From Pseudomonadota bacterium (GTDB lineage Bacteria > Pseudomonadota > Alphaproteobacteria > Rhizobiales > Hyphomicrobiaceae), in NCBI GenBank assembly GCA_023430315.1, contig JAEZAW010000334.1, positions 1 to 38,391 on the forward strand: a stretch of 38,391 nucleotides of DNA, written 5' to 3'. Made by a program: the position numbers and the translations under genes. The notes under the pieces are model-generated. The model was not told the DNA's origin, made no database searches, and saw nothing but the letters and a program-made list of their open reading frames with translations. Below are positions 1-7,182 of the stretch, one piece after another; the first letter of the stretch is position 1, and each line of letters begins with the position of its first letter.

Positions 1-417
1 GTCTCGGCCGATCCCAAGGAGAAACCGTCGATCATCGCGAACTATCTCGCCGCGGAAAGCGACCGCCGCGTCACGCTGGACGGCCTGAAGCTCGCCCGAC
101 GCATCGCCGAGCAGCCGTCGTTCAAACCGCTCATCCGCAACGAGACGATCCCGGGCCTCGGGTGCAGCAGCGATGAGGACTTCATGCAGTTCGCCATGGA
201 GCGCGGCACGACGGTCTTTCACCCGTGCGGCACCTGCAAGATGGGCAACGATCCCATGGCCGTGGTCGATGCGCGGCTGCGCGTGCACGGCATCGGCGGG
301 CTCAGGGTGATCGACGCCTCGATCATGCCGAACCTAATCTCGGGCAATACGAATGCGCCGACGATCATGATCGCGGAGAAGGCCGCGGACATGATCAAGG
401 TCGATGCACGCGATTGA
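1..417 (+). CDS. GMC-family FAD oxidoreductase, C-terminal part (5' end outside window)
   Basis: This is an open frame from the first base to a TGA at 415-417, about 138 residues. It is the C-terminal domain of a glucose-methanol-choline (GMC) flavoprotein oxidoreductase of the choline/alcohol dehydrogenase type. The segment ERGTTVFHPCGTCKMG carries the family's catalytic His, and SGNTNAPTIMIAEKAAD is the classic C-terminal FAD/active-site signature with the second conserved Asn. It closely resembles the C-terminus of the complete GMC gene 4 kb downstream, so the two are paralogues on the same strand. It ends 36 bases before the convergent nuoC stop. The substrate cannot be inferred. Confidence 0.93.
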   Translation, partial: VSADPKEKPSIIANYLAAESDRRVTLDGLKLARRIAEQPSFKPLIRNETIPGLGCSSDEDFMQFAMERGTTVFHPCGTCKMGNDPMAVVDARLRVHGIGGLRVIDASIMPNLISGNTNAPTIMIAEKAADMIKVDARD

Positions 418-453
418 GCGGATGCACAGCGGCGTCCGGCACCGCCGTAGATC

Positions 454-1104
454 TCAGGACTTCGGCGGCGGAGGCGGAGGCGTGGCTGCCGGCGCGGCGG
501 CCGCCTTCTCGTCACCGGGAAGCACGTATTCCACGCCTTGCCAGGGGCTCTCGAAATCGAAGTCGCGGAACTCCTGCGTCAGCCGCACGCGATCGTAGAC
601 GACGCGCTTCAGCTCGTCGTCGTAGCGCACCTCGACATAGCCCGTGAGCGGAAAATCCTTGCGCAGGGGATAGCCTTCGAACCCATAGTCCGTAAGCAGG
701 CGACGGAGGTCCGGATGGCCCGAGAAAGGCATACCGTACATGTCGTAGGCTTCGCGTTCGTACCAGTTGGCGGCCGGAAACACGCTGATCACGCTCGGAA
801 CCGGCGTCGCCTCGTCCGTCTCCAACTTCACACGGATACGCTGGTTCTGGCGCACGGAGAGCAGGTGGTACACGACGTCGAAGCGGCGCTCGCGCGCGGG
901 ATAGTCGACGCCGCAGATATCGATCAGCACCTCGAACTGGCAGCGACCATTGTCGCGCAGGTACGTCAACACCGGCACGATCTGCTCGCGCGGCACGACG
1001 AGCGTCAGCTCGCCATAGGTGATGCTTGCATCTGAGAGCCTGTCGCCGAGTGCGGCGGCAATGTGCTCCCTGAGCTCGTCGAGGCTCTCGAAGGGCGTCT
1101 GCAT
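454..1104 (-). CDS. nuoC: NADH-quinone oxidoreductase subunit C (30 kDa)
   Basis: This 216-residue subunit belongs to the peripheral arm of respiratory complex I. It is identified by the Complex1_30kDa signature around residues 105-150 (ANWYEREAYDMYGMPFSGHP, then LRRLLTDYGFEGYPLRKDFP). The ATG at 1104 was chosen over longer upstream reading: it lies 7 bases after the nuoB stop, and a GGTAGGA ribosome-binding site overlaps that stop. The protein ends in an Ala/Pro-rich tail (AAAAPAATPPPPPPKS) that is probably disordered. It is last in a nuoA-nuoB-nuoC run. No nuoD follows, and the next gene is a convergent GMC oxidoreductase, so the usual nuo operon is interrupted here. Confidence 0.96.
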   Translation of the reverse strand: MQTPFESLDELREHIAAALGDRLSDASITYGELTLVVPREQIVPVLTYLRDNGRCQFEVLIDICGVDYPARERRFDVVYHLLSVRQNQRIRVKLETDEATPVPSVISVFPAANWYEREAYDMYGMPFSGHPDLRRLLTDYGFEGYPLRKDFPLTGYVEVRYDDELKRVVYDRVRLTQEFRDFDFESPWQGVEYVLPGDEKAAAAPAATPPPPPPKS

Positions 1105-1111
1105 GTCGATC

Positions 1112-1678
1112 CTACCGCTCGATCGTTCCGGTGCGCCGGATCTTCTTCTGCAGCAGCAGAATGCCGTAAACGAGAGCCTCGGCCGTCGGCGGGCAGCCCG
1201 GCACGTAGATGTCGACGGGTACGATGCGGTCACAGCCGCGCACGACGGCGTAGCTGTAGTGATAGTAGCCGCCGCCGTTGGCGCATGAGCCCATGGAGAT
1301 CACGTAGCGTGGCTCCGGCATCTGGTCGTAGACCTTGCGGAGCGCCGGCGCCATCTTGTTGGTGAGCGTGCCGGCGACGATCATCACGTCCGACTGGCGG
1401 GGCGAGGCGCGCGGGGCAAAGCCGAAGCGCTCGACGTCGTAGCGCGGCATCGAGGCCTGCATCATCTCGACGGCGCAGCAGGCTAAGCCGAACGTCATCC
1501 ACATAAGCGAGCCCGTGCGCGCCCAGTTGATGAGATCGTCTGTCGTGGTGACGAGGAAGCCCTTGTCAGCGAGCTCGTTGGAGAGCTCCGTGAAACCACG
1601 GTCGCCGGGCTTCACGATGCCACCGGCACCCTCGCGCGGCTTGTCGAAGACCGGAACCGGCGGCGTGATCAATCCCAT
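1112..1678 (-). CDS. nuoB: NADH-quinone oxidoreductase subunit B (PSST)
   Basis: This 188-residue subunit binds the terminal 4Fe-4S cluster N2, which passes electrons to quinone. The cluster ligands are visible: the tandem Cys pair at residues 67-68 (GLACCAVEMM), Cys132 (MGSCANGGGYY) and Cys162 (VPGCPPTAEAL). The start at 1678 (MGLITPPVPV) overlaps the end of nuoA by 10 bases, the usual translationally coupled arrangement. The longer open frame upstream only reads nuoA out of frame. The roughly 50-residue N-terminal extension before the conserved core is common in alphaproteobacterial NuoB. Confidence 0.97.
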   Translation of the reverse strand: MGLITPPVPVFDKPREGAGGIVKPGDRGFTELSNELADKGFLVTTTDDLINWARTGSLMWMTFGLACCAVEMMQASMPRYDVERFGFAPRASPRQSDVMIVAGTLTNKMAPALRKVYDQMPEPRYVISMGSCANGGGYYHYSYAVVRGCDRIVPVDIYVPGCPPTAEALVYGILLLQKKIRRTGTIER

Positions 1679-2034
1679 TCCAGCGCTCCTTTGCGCCACT
1701 CGTAGATGAAGCCGATCGTGAGCACGCCGAGGAAGATCATCATCGACCAGAAGCCGAAGGCACCCGTTTCCCTGAAGGCGACGGCCCAGGGAAAGAGGAA
1801 GGCCACCTCGAGGTCGAAGATGATGAAGAGGATGGCGACGAGATAGAAACGCACGTCGAACTTCATGCGTGCATCGTCGAAGGCATTGAAGCCGCACTCG
1901 TAGGCTGAGACCTTCTCCGGATCGGGATTGCGGACGGCAACCAGAAACGGCGCAATCATGAGCGCCAGGCCGATCAGCAGCGCGACGCCGAGGAAGACGG
2001 CGATCGGCAGATAGTCCATCAGCAGTTCAGGCAT
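1669..2034 (-). CDS. nuoA: NADH-quinone oxidoreductase subunit A
   Basis: This 121-residue membrane subunit of complex I has three predicted helices, at about residues 9-34, 63-85 and 93-113. The conserved matrix loop with its reactive Cys (SAYECGFN, Cys47) and the following motif KFDVRFYLVAILFIIFDLE are diagnostic of NuoA/ND3. It is the first gene of the nuoABC block and overlaps nuoB by 10 bases. About 250 bases separate it from the porin terminator upstream, so the promoter must lie there. No convincing -35/-10 was seen. A second in-frame ATG five codons downstream is possible but lacks a better ribosome-binding site. Confidence 0.96.
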   Translation of the reverse strand: MPELLMDYLPIAVFLGVALLIGLALMIAPFLVAVRNPDPEKVSAYECGFNAFDDARMKFDVRFYLVAILFIIFDLEVAFLFPWAVAFRETGAFGFWSMMIFLGVLTIGFIYEWRKGALEWD

Positions 2035-2230
2035 CGGTCCGTCCCGGTGGCTGGCGGGCCACGGCTTCGTCAGGGGAACGCCGCGGAATCGTGCGCCGCA
2101 GCATCTTCGTCTCTGTGGGGTGGTAGCTCAGGCCGGGAGGCGGCGCAAGGGTCGAAGCGCCCGCGGCGGGTGACGGTCGTGCAGGCCGCGCATAGCCGGC
2201 TCCTTGCAGGTGCGCCGCCCTTCCTCGTGA

Positions 2231-2258
2231 GAAAGGGCCACCCGAAGGCGGCCCTTTC
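2231..2258 (-). terminator. hairpin terminator of the porin gene
   Basis: A perfect 9-bp stem (GAAAGGGCC at 2231-2239 pairs with GGCCCTTTC at 2250-2258) with a 10-base loop lies 29 bases past the porin stop. It sits between the porin and nuoA. It lacks a long U tract on the minus strand, so it may act through the stem alone. Confidence 0.6.
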
Positions 2259-2287
2259 CTAATCTGCTCGTCTCGATCCGGTTCAGA

Positions 2288-3661
2288 TCAGAAGCGGATG
2301 CGGGTACCAGCCGTCACGACGTGGATGTCCTCGGCGTCGAGGCCGCTGATCGCGCCAGCGCCACTGGTCGGGGTATCCTTCAGCGAGAAGTTCTTGTAGG
2401 CCACGAAGAGCTCCATCGCCGCCGCGTCGACGTGCTGGACGATGCCAACACCCCAATGCTGCAGCGTGGTATCCTCGGCTGCCGTACCGAACGAGCTCTG
2501 GCCGACGCCCTTCCACTCACTGAACTCGCCGTAGAGCACCGTGTCACCGAGGCCGAAGTAGTTACGGGCAATACCAGCCGAGAGGTAGTAGAAGCTCGAG
2601 TCGAAGCTGCCGCGATCAGTAATTGCACCCGTAGTGCTGCTCACGCTCTGCGCGTTGTCAGTCTCACGCCAGCCGGCGGCGCCGGTGAAGAACAGACCCG
2701 TCGGCATGTGACGGATCGAGGCCGAACCGGCTAGCTGCGTCACTTCCTTGTCGCAGTTACCGTAGCAGGTGAGCGCCGACGGGAATGCCGGAGGCGGGTC
2801 TCCGGGCAGGGTCGGTTCGACCGTACCGAACTCGCTGTTGACCGAGTAAGCCACGTTGGCAGCGATGCGAACGCCGTTGAACTCACCGGCGTAGCGGATG
2901 CCGACATCCCAGTAGTTGTCCTCACCGAACGAGGCACCGAGCGTGAAGCCGGCAATCGTCGGGGTGCGGTACTGGATGTGCTCGTTGCGGGTGTTCAGCC
3001 AGTCCTCGCCGGTAGCGCCCTGCATGAACTGGCCCCAGGTGGCATTCACATAGCTGCCGCCGGAGTCGGCGATGAAGAAGCCATTTCCACCATGCAGGAA
3101 CACGCCGTTCGACGCCGCCATGCCCTTGCCGGACAGGTCAACGAGGATCGAGTTGTTGGCGAAGTTCGAACCGTGGCCGATCGAGATGCGGCCGAGACGG
3201 CTGTGCTCGATCCACGCCATCGCCTCACGAAGTGCGTTGGCACCGCCACCGAACAGAGCGCCGCCGAGGTCGTCACCGCCGGGCGACTGGTTCGCACTGC
3301 TCGTGGCGCTGGCATAAGCCTGCAGCTCGTACAGGAAGCCGGCCGTGATCTCGGGCGAGATCTTGGCCGATCCGACGAAACGCCAGCGCGAGTTCGAGGT
3401 ATTGGCGCCACCGACGTACACGTCGCTGCTGATGCCGTCGTCCCAGAACAGCAATTCCTGCGAGATCTGGCCCGAGAGCGTGACCGAGACCTTGCGGGTA
3501 CCCTTGCGAACAGTTGTTGCCTCGAGTTCAGCAACCCGCTCCTCGAGGTCGGCGCAGCAGTCGCCGCCGAGATCGGCGGCCGACGCGGGGCTAACGCCAT
3601 ACAGGCCAGCCGCAGCGACGATCGCCAGCGCGCTAGCCGATTTCAACAGTCCCCCATACAT
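2288..3661 (-). CDS. outer-membrane porin (alphaproteobacterial type)
   Basis: A 457-residue general porin. It has a cleavable signal peptide ending near PASAADLGG, a Cys-Cys pair followed by a short coiled coil (CCADLEERVAELEATTVRKG, about residues 35-54), and then alternating beta-strand sequence with many aromatic and Gly residues. It ends in Phe (VTAGTRIRF), the outer-membrane assembly signal. The coiled-coil N-terminus before the barrel is typical of trimeric Hyphomicrobiales porins. The ATG at 3661 was chosen because GGAG sits 9 bases upstream; the start five codons earlier would put that site inside the gene. A terminator hairpin follows. A long regulatory region lies upstream. Confidence 0.9.
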   Translation of the reverse strand: MYGGLLKSASALAIVAAAGLYGVSPASAADLGGDCCADLEERVAELEATTVRKGTRKVSVTLSGQISQELLFWDDGISSDVYVGGANTSNSRWRFVGSAKISPEITAGFLYELQAYASATSSANQSPGGDDLGGALFGGGANALREAMAWIEHSRLGRISIGHGSNFANNSILVDLSGKGMAASNGVFLHGGNGFFIADSGGSYVNATWGQFMQGATGEDWLNTRNEHIQYRTPTIAGFTLGASFGEDNYWDVGIRYAGEFNGVRIAANVAYSVNSEFGTVEPTLPGDPPPAFPSALTCYGNCDKEVTQLAGSASIRHMPTGLFFTGAAGWRETDNAQSVSSTTGAITDRGSFDSSFYYLSAGIARNYFGLGDTVLYGEFSEWKGVGQSSFGTAAEDTTLQHWGVGIVQHVDAAAMELFVAYKNFSLKDTPTSGAGAISGLDAEDIHVVTAGTRIRF

Positions 3662-3860
3662 ATGACACCACTCCATTTCGCTAACGCTACTTCACGCCAC
3701 TATCGACGCGAGACCGTCGCTGGCCGATCACTTCGATTGCCACTGATACGGCCATCGACCCCTTGCCGGTTGTTAAGAAGTAGCTCAGCGCCCTCGGACC
3801 GGTAAACAGTTAATGCCGGAAACTGAGCTGTTTCGATGCCTCCAGTGGCGAATCAGGCAC

Positions 3861-3879
3861 ATGCACGCATTACGTGCAT
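3861..3879. promoter_or_regulatory. inverted repeat, candidate operator upstream of the porin
   Basis: ATGCACG and CGTGCAT form perfect 7-bp arms around a 5-base spacer (CATTA). It lies 200 bp upstream of the porin start. The dimension fits a dimeric regulator site, but no regulator is identified and a chance repeat cannot be excluded. Confidence 0.35.
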
Positions 3880-4305
3880 TCACTTGCTTTTCTCAATCCA
3901 TACTATTATGCTATTAAATCAATGTTTTAGGAATGTAGGCTCAGTCACTTGGGCTGATCATACCCGATTGAAATGTGCTTGGAACACACGAGTTTCTCTT
4001 CGTCTGCTCTACGAATTAGGAGAGTACGTCCCGGATTGCCCGTTGGTTTGCCAGCACGCCGCCTATTCGTGTGCCTGCAACGCGCGTGCATCCCGCGGGG
4101 CGTCGAGCCGAGATGAGGGCAAAAGTGCCCTGAATTGGGCTCTTTCCTAGTGCTGAGCCCCACTCGTGCGCCATTCCGTTTCGGCAGGGCGGGAGGTGTG
4201 GGCGTCTCGGCATTTCGAGAGCCTATTGCGTCCACAAATCCCACTCAAAGACCTACTGATGCAGTGGCGACACGCGATCGTTGCCACCATGACACGACAG
4301 TCAGT

Positions 4306-4348
4306 GCAATTATTGGTTGCATAATGATATTATACAATTTTAAATTGC
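4306..4348. promoter_or_regulatory. two-tier palindrome, candidate operator of the GMC gene
   Basis: The inner arms TTGcATAAT (4317-4325) and ATTATaCAA (4329-4337) match at 8 of 10 pairs. The outer arms GCAATT (4306-4311) and AATTGC (4343-4348) match perfectly and share the same centre at 4327. It lies about 160 bp upstream of the GMC start, inside an AT-rich patch. The inner element resembles operators of FadR-type GntR repressors in general shape; the regulator is not in the window. Confidence 0.5.
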
Positions 4349-4504
4349 GGGCGATCCCGCCTACACGCCGGCCAAGCCTCACGGTCATGCCTGCCCCGCA
4401 GTTGACCGGTCCGCTTAATGGGCCACCTTGACGACATCATGCCCGCTCGTGCACCTGCGCATCAAATGCCCCGTTTCCGGGGCTGGAATGTCTGGGAGGG
4501 GGAA

Positions 4505-6139
4505 TTGGAGACGTTCGACTACGTCATCGTCGGCGCCGGCTCTGCCGGATCTGTGCTCGCCAACCGGCTGAGCGAGGATCAGGGATGTCGCGTCGCGGTT
4601 CTCGAGGCCGGCCCTTCAGACTGGCATCCGTACATCCATATCCCCGCCGGATTTATCAAGACCTTCTACGATAAGCGCGTGAATTGGCTCTATGACATGG
4701 AGCCGAGCGAATGGACGGGTGGTCGCCGCATCTTCGCCCCGCGCGGCAAGACCCTCGGCGGCTCGAGCTCGATCAACGGCCACGTCTACAATCGCGGCCA
4801 GCGCGGCGACTACAACACCTGGGCCCAATATGGGAACCGCGGTTGGGGTTATGCCGACGTACTCCCCTATTTCAAGCGCCTCGAACGACGCATCGGGGAC
4901 GGTGACGCCACCTATCGCGGCCGCGACGGCGCGCTGACGGTCACCGACATCGACTATCGTCACCCACTCTGCGAGGCCTTCATCCAGGGCTGCGTCGAAG
5001 CCGGTATTCCCCGCAATCCCGACTACAACGGCCGCATCCAGGAAGGCGTTTCCTACGCCCAGCGCACGATCCACAACGGCCGGCGCGTGAGCGCAGCACG
5101 TGCGTTCCTGCATCCCGCCATGAAGCGCGCGAACCTCGATGTGCGCACGGGCGTGCACGTGACGCGCATCGACCTCGAAGGGCGGCGCGCAACCGGCGTC
5201 ACCTACCGTAAGGGTGGGCGGAACGGCGCGCAGCACACGCTCAAGGCAACGCGAGAGGTGATCCTCTGCGGCGGCGCGTATAATTCACCGCAAATCCTGC
5301 AGATTTCGGGTATCGGCCCGCCGGATCTGTTGAACAGTCTCGGCATCGAGGTCCGCCACGCGCTTGCGGGCGTCGGCGAGAACCTCAAGGATCACTACGC
5401 GCCGCGCTTTGCCGCCCGCGTGAAGAATATCGAGACGATCAACGAGCGCACGCGCGGCTTCAAGCTCGCAACGGAGGTCGCCAAGTGGACCTTCCAGCGC
5501 ACGGGCATCCTCGCGCTCAGCCCGACGCTGGTCTACGGCTTCTGGCACTCGGGCGAGACGGCCGAGAGCTCCGACATCCAGTTCACGTTCACGCCAGCGA
5601 GCTACATGGAGGGCGTGCAAGGCCAGCTCGAGCGTGAGCCCGGCATGACCGTCGCCTCCTGGCAGCAGCGCCCGGAGAGCCGCGGCACGGTTCGCGCACG
5701 CTCCGCCGATCCCTTCGACGCGCCGATCATCAACCCGAACTATCTTGCGGAAGAGATCGATCGTCGGGTGCTGCTCCGCGCCATGAAGCTCGCGCGCGGC
5801 CTCCTGCAGAGCCGGCCGCTGCAGCCCTACTTCGAGCGCGAGGACTTTCCGGGCCCGAGCGTCCAGAGCGACGACGAGCTGCTCGGCGCGGCCAAGGAGC
5901 GTGGCACGACGACCTTCCATCCTGCGGGTACGTGCCGCATGGGACCGGCGAGCGATCCTCTGGCCGTCGTCGACGATCAGTTGCGCGTGCGTGGGCTCGA
6001 AGGCCTGCGCGTCGTGGATGCCTCGATAATGCCGACGATGCTGTCCGCCAATCTCAACGCGGGGACCATGATGATCGCCGACAAGGCGTCCGACATGATC
6101 CGCGGCAAGGCGGCGCCGGAACCGATTACAGCCGCTTAG
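4505..6139 (+). CDS. GMC-family FAD oxidoreductase (choline/alcohol dehydrogenase type)
   Basis: This is a complete 544-residue GMC flavoprotein. It has the ADP-binding motif GAGSAGS at residues 10-16, the second family signature near GKTLGGSSSINGHVYNRG, and the catalytic segment FHPAGTCRMG. It ends in SANLNAGTMMIADKASDM, slightly divergent from the usual GNTNAPTIMIAEKAAD. I chose a TTG start at 4505 because GGGAGGGGG sits just upstream and the protein then begins (M)ETFDYVIVGAGSAG, as family members do. An ATG at 4418 would add 29 unlike residues. Such enzymes oxidise alcohols, choline-like compounds or sugars; the substrate is unknown. The stop overlaps that of convergent ycjF. It is paralogous to the partial gene at the window start. 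Confidence 0.94.
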   Translation: METFDYVIVGAGSAGSVLANRLSEDQGCRVAVLEAGPSDWHPYIHIPAGFIKTFYDKRVNWLYDMEPSEWTGGRRIFAPRGKTLGGSSSINGHVYNRGQRGDYNTWAQYGNRGWGYADVLPYFKRLERRIGDGDATYRGRDGALTVTDIDYRHPLCEAFIQGCVEAGIPRNPDYNGRIQEGVSYAQRTIHNGRRVSAARAFLHPAMKRANLDVRTGVHVTRIDLEGRRATGVTYRKGGRNGAQHTLKATREVILCGGAYNSPQILQISGIGPPDLLNSLGIEVRHALAGVGENLKDHYAPRFAARVKNIETINERTRGFKLATEVAKWTFQRTGILALSPTLVYGFWHSGETAESSDIQFTFTPASYMEGVQGQLEREPGMTVASWQQRPESRGTVRARSADPFDAPIINPNYLAEEIDRRVLLRAMKLARGLLQSRPLQPYFEREDFPGPSVQSDDELLGAAKERGTTTFHPAGTCRMGPASDPLAVVDDQLRVRGLEGLRVVDASIMPTMLSANLNAGTMMIADKASDMIRGKAAPEPITAA

Positions 6140-7182
6140 CTCGCGGGCGGTGTCTTTTCTGCGCCCGCATCCGCCCCAGGCGTGCGGCGCATGATCTCGC
6201 CGAGAAAATCGCGGACGCGGACAGGCGGGGCTTCGATGAAGGGCAATGGGCGCGTCACCTCGACGGCCGCTGCGCCAATGCGCGCCGTCAAGGCGCCGTT
6301 GAACACACCCTCGCCGAGGCGTCGTGAGACGCGCCGCAGCAGATCCTGACCGAGGAACTGGCCGATGAGGTCGTCGGTGAGTGCGATGCTGCCAGTCGCA
6401 ATGATATGCGTCACTACCATGCGCGCGAGCCGCGCCGTGCCGGCAAAACCCGGCCGTCCGCCGTACAGGCCCGCGAGATTGCGTAGGAGGCGCAGGTTCT
6501 CGATCAGGACATAGCCGACGGAGACGAATGCGGCCGGACTGATCGCGGTGACGACCGTCACGCGCTTTGCCGCCTTGGCGACGAGCCGGCGCGCCTCGCC
6601 GTCGATGACCAGCATGAGATCGCGATCGGCAAGGCGCATGAGATCGCCGGGATCGCGGACATCGCGCGCGTGCTCGTCGAGGCGCGCCAGATGCCAGCGC
6701 AGCTCCGCGCGGCCCGCGAGCAGGCGCCGGATCGCCTGAATGGTCTCGCGCTCCTCGCTGACATTGCGCTCGCGCAGCGCCTTCTCGGCGGCGGACCTGA
6801 TCTTCCCGAGGCGGCGCAGGCGCACGAAGCCAACGAGCTCGCGCAGGACCAGCATGAGCAGCGTGACGACGATCACGACGGCAAGACCGAAAGAGATCCA
6901 GCCGATCCAATCCTCGCGCGCCACGGCAACGGACACGAAGCGCGAGAACCAGACACCGAAAGCGATGCTGGCGAGTGCACCCATGGCCGAAAGCAGCCAT
7001 GTGCCCCAGCGGAAGCCGCGACCGATGTCGTCGAACGTCGGAAGTTGCAGGCCGGCCGGCAGCGTGGGCTCGGGCGGCACGCCTTCACGCGAGGGCTCTG
7101 CTTGCGGTGCCGCTGGCTCGATGATCTCGGCCTCGGTGGGCGAGAAGGCGCGCGGGCGGCGGGGATCGGTGTTTGCAGCCAT
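6136..7182 (-). CDS. ycjF: YcjF family membrane protein (DUF697, TIGR01620)
   Basis: A 348-residue inner-membrane protein of the YcjF/TIGR01620 family. It has a Pro-rich cytoplasmic N-terminus, two adjacent transmembrane helices around residues 60-110 (WGTWLLSAMGALASIAFGVW, then WIGWISFGLAVVIVV) and a C-terminal DUF697 domain with further hydrophobic stretches. Its ATG overlaps the ycjX stop by one base (TGATG), indicating translational coupling. YcjX and YcjF occur together across proteobacteria, and in enterobacteria they belong to the phage-shock (envelope stress) regulon. Their biochemical role is not established. The 3' end overlaps the convergent GMC gene by 4 bases. Confidence 0.9.
   Translation of the reverse strand: MAANTDPRRPRAFSPTEAEIIEPAAPQAEPSREGVPPEPTLPAGLQLPTFDDIGRGFRWGTWLLSAMGALASIAFGVWFSRFVSVAVAREDWIGWISFGLAVVIVVTLLMLVLRELVGFVRLRRLGKIRSAAEKALRERNVSEERETIQAIRRLLAGRAELRWHLARLDEHARDVRDPGDLMRLADRDLMLVIDGEARRLVAKAAKRVTVVTAISPAAFVSVGYVLIENLRLLRNLAGLYGGRPGFAGTARLARMVVTHIIATGSIALTDDLIGQFLGQDLLRRVSRRLGEGVFNGALTARIGAAAVEVTRPLPFIEAPPVRVRDFLGEIMRRTPGADAGAEKTPPAS

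Larger units (their letters stand above)
3662..4504. other. 843-bp intergenic region, AT-richer than its surroundings
   Basis: This gap is shared by the divergent porin and GMC genes. The short frames in it (3836-4150 plus, 3945-4244 minus) have no recognisable family and no ribosome-binding site. Two blocks, near 3880-3930 and 4305-4345, are markedly AT-rich against the high-GC neighbours. It holds two inverted repeats, described separately, and a 6-bp hairpin at 4116-4131 with no T tract. Horizontal insertion or a decayed gene is possible, but no remnant was recognised. Confidence 0.6.

Noticed and set aside
2117..2160. GGGGTGGTAGCTCAG, resembling the 5' part of a tRNA
   Set aside because: No matching anticodon arm, no GGTTCGA-type T arm and no acceptor complement follow at tRNA spacing.
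4116..4131. AGGGCA/TGCCCT hairpin as a terminator
   Set aside because: No gene ends nearby and no T tract follows.
5285..7000. 571-codon open frame on the minus strand across the GMC and ycjF genes
   Set aside because: It lies antisense to a clear GMC oxidoreductase and out of frame with ycjF; its Arg/Ala/Gly-rich composition is the usual shadow in high-GC DNA.
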